DNA from: Campylobacterales bacterium
Lineage (GTDB): Bacteria > Campylobacterota > Campylobacteria > Campylobacterales > Nitratiruptoraceae
DNA length: 12,348 bases
Assembly (NCBI GenBank): GCA_027068245.1
Contig: JAMOUF010000087.1
Location: forward strand, 1-12,348
Reading direction: 5' to 3'
This document shows positions 6,287 through 12,348 of this stretch, one piece after another (within the stretch, counting starts at the first letter, position 1; the number at the start of each line of letters is the position of its first letter). Both the position numbers and the translations under genes were made by a program. The notes beneath the pieces were generated by a model. The model was not told where the DNA came from. It did not search any database and saw only the letters and a program-made list of their open reading frames with translations.

Positions 6287-7828
6287 ATGAACAAAATAGG
6301 TTTTTTAACACATACGAACAGGAAAAAAACAGAGATTAAACACGCTTATCCGGCGGTTCCGCTAACCTTTACCCACTGTGCCATCATAGGACAGACGGGA
6401 TGCGGCAAAACTTCAAGCGCAATACTTCCAAATATAGAAGACAGAATAAAAAAGGGCCATGGCATACTCGCCTACGACTTCAAAGGAAACCTCCATACAA
6501 AAATGAAAGTGATCGCTCGAAAAAACGGCAGGCTGAACGATATTGTGGAGCTTGGACTTCCATGGAGTCCAAAATTCAACTTGATAGAAAAACTAAGCCT
6601 GACTGAACTTGAAAATATGCTACGCCAGGCGATGGGAATGAGACAGGAGGATACATACTGGGTGGAAAACGCATTAAAAATCTCTTTGCCGTTCATCAAT
6701 CTCTATCGTTCCATCGAAAAACTAAACTCCTATCTTGCCACCATCAATCTCGAACCAATCAATCCACCCTGCCTCCGAGCGCCCTCACTTCTCTCTATCT
6801 CCCGGATATTCCCATCTACCTACGAACTCAAAAGACAATACGCCACTTTGATACTCTGTCATTCAAATGCAAAAACCCAGATAAAAAATATTTACCAGGC
6901 GATGCCGGATAAAAATAAAATGCTTATCCACTACGCCAACAACGTTCTGGAAGCCTTTAAAAAGGTGATAGAGGAGATGAGAGCATATAAAGACCTGGAA
7001 GAAGAGAGAAACAATATGTATAATTCTATTTTACTCACTCTAAAAACCGGGCTCAACCGTATAGGATTCAAAGAGCATCTCCATACTCCGGGAGTCGATA
7101 TCAACGATCTTCTCGACGAGGGCAAAATAGTCATCATACGAACGGCCGACATCTCCGATATAGGTCTTGGGTTTTTAAGCCACTCTATATTTAACGGTTT
7201 CAAAAGCCGTTTTTCAAACAATACAAAAAAACCGGTAAGCGTCTTTATAGACGAGGCCCAACGGGTGCTTAACAAAGATTTCGACCTGCCAATAGACATC
7301 TTGAGAGAGGCCCGGGTCGAAGTCTTTTTGGCCTATCAAACGCCAAGCCTGCTTATAAACAAAATAGGAATAGAAAAATACAGCTCGCTTGAGACAAACC
7401 TCTCAACGAAGTTTCTTTACAAAGGACTTGGAAGTCCAAAAGATACGACGGATCTCCAGCCTTTTCAATACTACTCAAGCATTGATGGCTACACGACGCT
7501 TCATCAAACCTCTTACTACCCTCTCACATACGAAGAGGAGTTTGAAGCCGAGTTGGAATATCAAAAGGAAATCGCTCTCTTTGAGCGATACGAGATTCTC
7601 ACCGACATCGGCGAAGAGTTCATCATCCACTACGACCCGGTGGAGTATGAAAAAAACGCCCTTTTAGTGAAATACAAAAATAAAAATACCGATTTGTGCG
7701 AGTTCTTCGACAACCAAAGCTTTGAGCTCAAAGAGAAAAAGTTTTTCGACTTTCTCGGTATCGAATCAGAAGAGGCCAAAGAGAGAGAAGAGGAACTTTT
7801 GGAAGAAACTGACTACATAATATGGTAA
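6287..7828 (+). CDS. VirD4/TraD-like P-loop ATPase without membrane anchor
   Basis: A 513-residue ATPase of the FtsK/HerA/VirD4 superfamily, whose members are hexameric motors that move DNA. The Walker A motif is GQTGCGKT (35-42), followed by the VirD4-type ILAYDFKG strand (60-67, matching the usual 'D-P-K-G' element). Walker B is VSVFIDEAQ (317-325), with the AYQT motif at 349-352. The C-terminal ~100 residues are acidic and end in a Glu-rich helix. Unlike conjugation coupling proteins it has no N-terminal membrane helices, and no relaxase or secretion gene lies nearby. ATG 6287 has AAAGGAG (6274-6280). The RmuC-like gene follows after 24 bases, so the two form an operon. This suggests a motor serving a nuclease, as in HerA-nuclease pairs, rather than conjugation. 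Superfamily assignment is firm; the VirD4 subgroup is likely; the biological role is inferred. Confidence 0.85.
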   Translation: MNKIGFLTHTNRKKTEIKHAYPAVPLTFTHCAIIGQTGCGKTSSAILPNIEDRIKKGHGILAYDFKGNLHTKMKVIARKNGRLNDIVELGLPWSPKFNLIEKLSLTELENMLRQAMGMRQEDTYWVENALKISLPFINLYRSIEKLNSYLATINLEPINPPCLRAPSLLSISRIFPSTYELKRQYATLILCHSNAKTQIKNIYQAMPDKNKMLIHYANNVLEAFKKVIEEMRAYKDLEEERNNMYNSILLTLKTGLNRIGFKEHLHTPGVDINDLLDEGKIVIIRTADISDIGLGFLSHSIFNGFKSRFSNNTKKPVSVFIDEAQRVLNKDFDLPIDILREARVEVFLAYQTPSLLINKIGIEKYSSLETNLSTKFLYKGLGSPKDTTDLQPFQYYSSIDGYTTLHQTSYYPLTYEEEFEAELEYQKEIALFERYEILTDIGEEFIIHYDPVEYEKNALLVKYKNKNTDLCEFFDNQSFELKEKKFFDFLGIESEEAKEREEELLEETDYIIW

Positions 7829-7852
7829 ACAAAATCTTAAAAAGGAGCAGAA

Positions 7853-8761
7853 ATGACGACATATGAAATAGCGGCTATAGCCATAGTCATTATCGCAATG
7901 GTTTTTACCATTTGGTTCGCCCTGAGCGTAAGAAAATCGGTTGAGAAACTCTCCCAACAAAAGGAAGTGGAAAACATCTCCGACCTCATCAAAAAGGGGC
8001 TTTTTGGCCTCTCTACCCAGGAGGCGGGAAGACTTGGGGAGCAAAAGCTTGCCGAAGTGCTGGAGAGCCTAGGGTTTATGGAGCAAAGGGATTTCTTGCC
8101 TCAATACTCCAAAGGCTCTCTAAGACCCGACGTGATACTCAAACTTCCCCAAAATTTCGCCCTTATCATCGACTCAAAAGTAAATTTCACCGATATCCAA
8201 TCCATCTTTACCCTGGAGGAGCGCCAAAATATATCTAAAATAACATATAAAATATATAAAAAAACAGACGATACCATCAAAGCACTCGCCAAAAAACGCT
8301 ACCAACAGATAAACGGCTTTAAAATGCTTGAGTATGTGGTGATGTTTATCCCAAATGATAGCGTCTTCGCCCTTTTGCTCCATTTCCATCCGGATATCTT
8401 CCAGAAAGCTTTGGAAAATAAAATCATCCTCGCATCCCCCTCCACCCTGGGAGAACATATCGCCTTTATCCGGATACTTTGGAAAAATGTCAATATATGC
8501 GCCAACTTCAGCGATATAGGCACAAACGTGGAGATACTCCAAAGCTCCATCTCTACTCTTGAGGACTCTTTGGAAAAAGCAAAAAAAGAGCTCGGAAAAA
8601 CCCAAACACAACTCTACGATAGTCACTATTATCTTGACAGGCTCCAGACCCTGTGTAAAACAAAAAAAGAGGAGCTTCCAAAGTGCCTAAGCCAAAAGCC
8701 AAAAAGATATATCGAAAAGAAGCGGCAAATATCCGTTTTCAAAGAAACCGGGTGTCTGTAA
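7853..8761 (+). CDS. RmuC-like membrane-anchored PD-(D/E)XK nuclease
   Basis: A 302-residue protein of the RmuC family, nuclease-fold proteins first linked to limiting inversions at short inverted repeats. Residues 5-24 form one hydrophobic membrane helix (ending before RKSVEKL), so the domain should face the cytoplasm while tied to the inner membrane. The RmuC domain runs from about 56 to 212: GRLGEQKLAEVLES (59-72), GSLRPDVILKL (88-98, acid D93), ALIIDSKVNF (103-112, D107 and K109), KKRYQQINGF (147-156), YVVMFIPND (161-169) and IILASPSTL (191-199). D93, D107 and K109 give a complete PD-(D/E)XK site. A coiled coil (230-255) and basic tail close it. It is shorter than classical RmuC (about 475 residues in E. 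coli), lacking the long N-terminal coiled coil. AAAGGAG (7841-7847) precedes ATG 7853. Its pairing with a VirD4-like ATPase is unusual and suggests an accessory, perhaps defensive, version. Confidence 0.9.
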   Translation: MTTYEIAAIAIVIIAMVFTIWFALSVRKSVEKLSQQKEVENISDLIKKGLFGLSTQEAGRLGEQKLAEVLESLGFMEQRDFLPQYSKGSLRPDVILKLPQNFALIIDSKVNFTDIQSIFTLEERQNISKITYKIYKKTDDTIKALAKKRYQQINGFKMLEYVVMFIPNDSVFALLLHFHPDIFQKALENKIILASPSTLGEHIAFIRILWKNVNICANFSDIGTNVEILQSSISTLEDSLEKAKKELGKTQTQLYDSHYYLDRLQTLCKTKKEELPKCLSQKPKRYIEKKRQISVFKETGCL

Positions 8762-8763
8762 AG

Positions 8764-8787
8764 AACTCCCGCCAAGTGGTGGGAGTT
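8764..8787 (+). terminator. Hairpin after the RmuC-like gene, probable terminator
   Basis: AACTCCCGCC (8764-8773) pairs with GGTGGGAGTT (8778-8787) to make a 10-bp stem (one G-T pair) with a four-base AAGT loop. It begins three bases after the stop codon of the RmuC-like gene. The following T tract is broken (TTAACTTT), so termination may be partial. It separates the ATPase/RmuC pair from mcrB. Confidence 0.65.
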
Positions 8788-8802
8788 TAACTTTACATTA
8801 AG

Positions 8803-8808
8803 TATAAA
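8803..8808 (+). promoter_or_regulatory. Possible -10 box of the mcrBC operon
   Basis: TATAAA at 8803-8808 lies 41 bases before the mcrB start and just after the hairpin at 8764-8787. The region is A/T-rich and has no clear -35 element. A separate promoter here would fit the terminator before it and the well-formed ribosome binding site AAGGAG (8838-8843). The motif alone is weak evidence. Confidence 0.35.
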
Positions 8809-8848
8809 AACGTAAGCTAAAAAATTAATAAAAAGAAAAGGAGAAAAG

Positions 8849-10126
8849 ATGGAAATTTATGTTGGGAGAAAAGTCAATATGAATCCGCACTTCATTCGGG
8901 TAAACCAAAATAATTTAGAAATAAATCGAAATTTCCCATGTCCGAATACTCTAAACAACTTTAAGAATCTCCAGGCAGGTGATATACTGATTTATATAAA
9001 CAATGACCAGGTCTTAAATCTCCAAGAACTTTCAACTAAATCCAATCCTTCTGAAATAGAAATATACAAAATTGACACTTCTCCTTCTACATCCACAAAC
9101 TCTCTCATCGTCCAAATAGAAAAAATTTTCTCCGACCCACAAATTTATCGAACACTTCAAAATATAGTTTTCAACGAGCTCCAAAAAATTCCTCATGTTT
9201 TTTTTGATCCTTCTGCCAATAACTATTTTGAACGTATATTCAATATTAGCAAATATAGCAATAACTTATCCGCACATAACCTTATCGAAATTTTTAACTA
9301 CATAATTAAAATCATCGATTCTCTTCAATTTCTCCCTCAAACCATCATCCAAGGACCTCCGGGAACGGGAAAAACAAGACTCGCAAAGATGATAGCCAAC
9401 TTCATCGTTAATGGAACTTTTTCAGATAAAATACAACAAAATCAAAGCCAAATAAAAATAATCCAATTCCACCCAGGCTACTCTTACGACGACTTTATCC
9501 GGGGTATGGAAGTCTCCATAATTAATACAAGAAAACAACGAAAATTACAAATTCAACAAAATCAATTAAATTATGCTTATATAGATAAAATATTAGTAAA
9601 AATCGCAAATCAAGCCCAAAAAGATCTCCAAAAACCCTACTTTCTCATCATCGATGAAATCAACAGAGCCGATCTCAACAGCCTTCTTGGCGAACTCATC
9701 TACGCTCTGGAATATAGGGGAGAAGATATCGAGCTTCTCTATCCAGACTCCAGTGGGAAGAGAACATTTTCTTTGCCTCCAAATCTCTACATCATCGGCA
9801 CGATGAACACTGCTGACAGATCTACTGAGTCGCTTGATTACGCCATAAGGAGGCGTTTTGCTTTTCATTTCGTCCCGGCACAAAAAGGCTTTGCCAAAAA
9901 TCAACAAAAATTCCAAGAAGCAAATGATATAGTAAAAGAGTATATCGCACCAGATTATGATTATGAAGATTTCGCCATTGGGCACTCTTATTTTATTGGC
10001 GACGATCGAGAGATTCGCAAAAACATTGCACAGCAAGTAAAACCAATGCTCAAAGAGTATCTCAAAGACGGCATTTTGGATTATTCAAAAAAAGATGAGA
10101 TTTTAGAAAAAATTAGAAACCTATAA
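8849..10126 (+). CDS. mcrB: McrB-type AAA+ GTPase of a modification-dependent restriction system
   Basis: The motor and targeting subunit of McrBC, which recognises modified cytosine in DNA and uses GTP hydrolysis to drive cutting by McrC. The AAA+ domain is clear: IIQGPPGTGKT (166-176, Walker A), IIQFHPGYSYDDFIRG (204-219, a McrB-typical stretch), YFLIIDEINRADLNSLLGEL (264-283, Walker B), the McrB signature GTMNTADRS (317-325) and RRRF (334-337, arginine finger region). The final ~85 residues form the small helical lid. Length (425) is close to E. coli McrB (459). The first ~160 residues, which in E. coli hold the methylcytosine-binding domain, show no motif I recognise and have a Ser/Thr-rich linker near 77-85, so the modification recognised may differ. 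AAGGAG precedes ATG 8849; mcrC follows after 11 bases. A run of eight T at 9198-9205 lies in the N-terminal part. Confidence 0.95.
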   Translation: MEIYVGRKVNMNPHFIRVNQNNLEINRNFPCPNTLNNFKNLQAGDILIYINNDQVLNLQELSTKSNPSEIEIYKIDTSPSTSTNSLIVQIEKIFSDPQIYRTLQNIVFNELQKIPHVFFDPSANNYFERIFNISKYSNNLSAHNLIEIFNYIIKIIDSLQFLPQTIIQGPPGTGKTRLAKMIANFIVNGTFSDKIQQNQSQIKIIQFHPGYSYDDFIRGMEVSIINTRKQRKLQIQQNQLNYAYIDKILVKIANQAQKDLQKPYFLIIDEINRADLNSLLGELIYALEYRGEDIELLYPDSSGKRTFSLPPNLYIIGTMNTADRSTESLDYAIRRRFAFHFVPAQKGFAKNQQKFQEANDIVKEYIAPDYDYEDFAIGHSYFIGDDREIRKNIAQQVKPMLKEYLKDGILDYSKKDEILEKIRNL

Positions 10127-10137
10127 TAAGGTTTACT

Positions 10138-11379
10138 ATGAAGATTATTTCTGAACATCAGAACTTGAATTACAACAATGTTGCTCACCTCCCAACCCTC
10201 GAAGAGCTTAAAAACGAGCCCAAAAACTATTTTGGGCTATACAAAGATGAAGAGGGCAAATGCAAAAGCTACTATTATGTAGGACTTTTCCAAGATAAAA
10301 ATGGTAATTTTATCCTCATCAAACCTAAACATAAAGCCGACTTTGTCCATATGTTTGAAACAGTCTTGCACGATCCTATAGTCTCACGCTATTTAAGCGA
10401 GTGTTACGACATTTTTCCTCACAAGCCTTGGTGTGAGATTGATAGAAAAGATGACTTTTTCTCCTCCTTTATGGCGCTTCACTTTCTCTATCTCACAAAG
10501 CAGTTGGCACGAAAGGGGCTAAGAAAAGGCTATACCAAACAGACCGAATCGCTTACCAACAGAGTCAAAGGCAAAATCAATCTGAAGCACACTATCAAAA
10601 AGCATCATATCAAAGCCAAGCACAACAAAGTCGTCTGCACCTATACCAAACACACCAGCGACATTCTTGAAAATCGCATAATCAAATCTGCTCTTAGGCT
10701 CTGCTCCCGCCATATCTCATATTTTAACAAACCACAAATAAATCAGCTTCTTCGCCAAAACCTTACCTCCTTTCAAAAAATAAGCGATGTCAAAATAACC
10801 AAAGAGGATTTCAAAAGAGTGCGCCACTCCCCATTTTTCCAGGAATACAAAGAGGCTATCCGCCTTGCCAGGCTTTTGCACGATAGATTTGCCTTTACAC
10901 TCTCTTCCAATCTTACTATTACAACAAAATCAAACAAAATAAAAGTCCCGCAATTCTTCATCGATATGCCGGAACTCTTTGAACGCTATGTGGAGATAAA
11001 ACTACGAGAGGTTTACAAAGATAAACTTTGGGTAGGTTATAAATATAACGGGTTTCAAACGATCATTGGCAAACTTCGCCCCGACTTTTTAGTAAAAGGC
11101 GAAGGTATCATCATCGACGCAAAATATAAGGATTTTTATATCAACCTTCAAAACAATACCAATGAACTCAAAAAAGATCATAATGCAGAAATCAAAAAAG
11201 ACCTACAACAACTGGCTCTTTATGGAAGAACGGAAAAAATACTCAACAAAACAGGCCCAATCAAAAAACATATCTTAATCTATCCAGCCAATAACGCCTC
11301 ACGAAATTTCGATCCAAATAATCTTAACAAGATCAAAGACTTTGAAAAATTTTATACTATAGGAATCAATATAAATTGA
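10138..11379 (+). CDS. mcrC: McrC nuclease subunit
   Basis: The nuclease partner of McrB: it binds the McrB hexamer, stimulates its GTPase and cleaves DNA. The protein has 413 residues (E. coli McrC has about 348). An N-terminal beta-rich part (around YYVGLFQDKNGNFILIKPK, 46-64) is followed by a long helical section containing the family's TNRVKGKINLKHTIK (140-154) and DILENRIIKSALRL (175-188). The catalytic PD-(D/E)XK site follows: LRPDFLVKGEGIIIDAKYK (313-331), with D316, D327 and K329, and a downstream QQLALYG (357-363) that is also conserved in McrC. All residues needed for cutting are intact. ATG 10138 has a modest AAGG (10128-10131), and the 11-base gap to mcrB indicates co-transcription. 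AT-rich base composition matches mcrB. A 70-base convergent gap separates it from the methyltransferase-like gene. Confidence 0.95.
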   Translation: MKIISEHQNLNYNNVAHLPTLEELKNEPKNYFGLYKDEEGKCKSYYYVGLFQDKNGNFILIKPKHKADFVHMFETVLHDPIVSRYLSECYDIFPHKPWCEIDRKDDFFSSFMALHFLYLTKQLARKGLRKGYTKQTESLTNRVKGKINLKHTIKKHHIKAKHNKVVCTYTKHTSDILENRIIKSALRLCSRHISYFNKPQINQLLRQNLTSFQKISDVKITKEDFKRVRHSPFFQEYKEAIRLARLLHDRFAFTLSSNLTITTKSNKIKVPQFFIDMPELFERYVEIKLREVYKDKLWVGYKYNGFQTIIGKLRPDFLVKGEGIIIDAKYKDFYINLQNNTNELKKDHNAEIKKDLQQLALYGRTEKILNKTGPIKKHILIYPANNASRNFDPNNLNKIKDFEKFYTIGININ

Positions 11380-11449
11380 GTTGCCATTTGTTAAATAAAA
11401 AAAACAATATAAATTTAGCAACTGATCTTATATTTTACTTGGAATACAT

Positions 11450-12325
11450 TCACTCCGTAAGCTTATAACATTCACACACTTCGACCAAAGACGACCATGT
11501 ATAACACGTCCAAATCCTTTTTATCGTATCCTTATTGCGCATAAAGAGCCACTCCAAAAACAGTTCACTTTGGGTCGCTCCCCTCTCCTCCCTGATAAGG
11601 ATAAAATAAGCGGGCTTTATTCCCCGCTCCCACTGATGCTCGAAAAACTCTATTACCTCTTCTCCACCCAGATAAGGGATCCAGGAGGCCAGCACCACGT
11701 CCGGAGCCTCATCCAAATAAAGGTTTCTGATATCCTGATATACCAGCGCGCCGCTTTCAAGAGCCTCTTTTTCGAAGATTGTAGGCTCGGCCCTTCGAGG
11801 CAGGTTGCCATGGACCATTTTGTTTTCATCTTCGATGGCGAGAGTGTATCCCCTGCCTTTATAGCCGAGCTTTTTCAAAAGCAAAGACAACACCCCATAT
11901 CCGGCGTCAAGCTCCACGAAACTTTTTACGCCCAAAGATTTCAAAAACCTGTCCAAATGCTCTATACTCTCTTTGCAGTGGATCGTGTATCCGATTCTTT
12001 CCAGATATGCCCTGCGGTATATAAAGTAAGGAAGACAATCTTTTTGGTCTGGATTACGCATTATGGATTGAAACAGAGGATCGTGCCAGCTTGGCAAAGC
12101 GTCCGGATCCATTGATGGATAGAGCTTTTCGATGACGGAACGGGTTTTATCGAGATCATAATACTCTGCCAAACTATCTTGATCGGTATCATCTTCCAAA
12201 TAAAACCTTCCATTTTTTTTATACTGCTTCTCCCTCTCTCTGACTATTGCTTTTTTAAAATCATAGCTCTCCAACTCCTCGTAACTCAACTCCCAAAAAC
12301 TTTTCTCTCCCGCGTTATTTAACAT
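11450..12325 (-). CDS. Class I SAM-dependent methyltransferase-like protein
   Basis: A 291-residue protein whose second half looks like a Rossmann-fold methyltransferase. FVELDAGYGVLSLLLKKLGYKGRGYTLAIED (136-166) matches motif I (D140, G142, G144) through the acidic end of strand two (E165, D166), and APDVVLASWIPYLG (207-220) fits the strand-four motif. It has no NPPY, DPPY or Pro-Cys motif, so it is not a typical DNA adenine or cytosine methyltransferase. The N-terminal ~115 residues are acidic and helical and may be a substrate domain. The glycine loop lacks the usual third Gly (it reads GYGVLS), so SAM binding is likely but not certain. ATG 12325 has AAAGGAT upstream. Transcription converges on mcrC, so it is not part of that operon. 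GC content is higher than in mcrBC. The substrate is unknown. Confidence 0.72.
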   Translation of the reverse strand: MLNNAGEKSFWELSYEELESYDFKKAIVREREKQYKKNGRFYLEDDTDQDSLAEYYDLDKTRSVIEKLYPSMDPDALPSWHDPLFQSIMRNPDQKDCLPYFIYRRAYLERIGYTIHCKESIEHLDRFLKSLGVKSFVELDAGYGVLSLLLKKLGYKGRGYTLAIEDENKMVHGNLPRRAEPTIFEKEALESGALVYQDIRNLYLDEAPDVVLASWIPYLGGEEVIEFFEHQWERGIKPAYFILIREERGATQSELFLEWLFMRNKDTIKRIWTCYTWSSLVEVCECYKLTE

Positions 12326-12348
12326 TACCGATCCTTTTTGTTTTTCTG

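Noticed and set aside
6287..7828. A conjugative transfer locus, suggested by the VirD4/TraD-like ATPase
   Set aside because: No relaxase, secretion-channel gene or recognisable transfer origin is present, and the protein lacks the membrane helices of coupling proteins.
9198..9205. Eight-T tract in mcrB as a phase-variation switch
   Set aside because: It simply encodes Val-Phe-Phe in an AT-rich gene, and tracts of this length are expected by chance here.
11379..11423. Inverted repeat AGTTGC...GCAACT between mcrC and the methyltransferase-like gene
   Set aside because: The arms are only six bases with a 33-base A/T-rich loop, so it is not convincing as a terminator for either gene.

Overview
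The window reads as an accessory region of a bacterial chromosome, most likely from the Campylobacterota (Epsilonproteobacteria). This is an inference from composition and signals: most genes are AT-rich (positions 4561-4620 have 14 G/C of 60), several promoters are extended -10 boxes (TGnTATAAT type) without a clear -35, ribosome binding sites are mostly AAGGAG, and ATA is a common Ile codon. No species can be named from the sequence alone.

Layout. (a) 1-187: a complete tRNA-Arg(CCU) with its own promoter. (b) 377-1911: two overlapping plus-strand genes for a charged coiled-coil protein and a Trp-rich 381-aa protein, neither recognised. They are much richer in G+C (positions 1081-1140 have 38 of 60) and use AGG for about half of their arginines, which is the codon read by the tRNA just upstream. 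(c) 1965-3964: two metallophosphoesterases on the minus strand around an AbiEii-type nucleotidyltransferase gene on the plus strand. (d) 3338-6169: a minus-strand operon that runs from a winged-helix-like protein through an unknown 325-aa protein to the PPP-type phosphatase. (e) 6287-8761: facing away from that operon, a VirD4/TraD-like ATPase followed by a membrane-anchored RmuC-like nuclease, ended by a hairpin. (f) 8849-11379: a complete mcrB-mcrC pair, a modification-dependent restriction system. (g) 11450-12325: a methyltransferase-like protein on the minus strand, convergent with mcrC.

How the parts may work together. McrBC is the firmest assignment: McrB is a GTP-driven AAA+ motor and McrC its PD-(D/E)XK nuclease, and together they cut modified DNA. 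The ATPase/RmuC pair next to it again joins a DNA-motor-type NTPase to a PD-(D/E)XK nuclease. It shares a 117-bp intergenic region, holding a 16-bp palindrome, with the divergent operon whose first product looks like a winged-helix DNA-binding protein. With the AbiEii-like gene nearby, the whole resembles a defence island. The ATPase/RmuC pair with its divergent regulator-like arm is the best candidate here for an undescribed system, but that role is inferred from context only.

No integrase, transposase, relaxase, CRISPR array or attachment-site duplication was seen.
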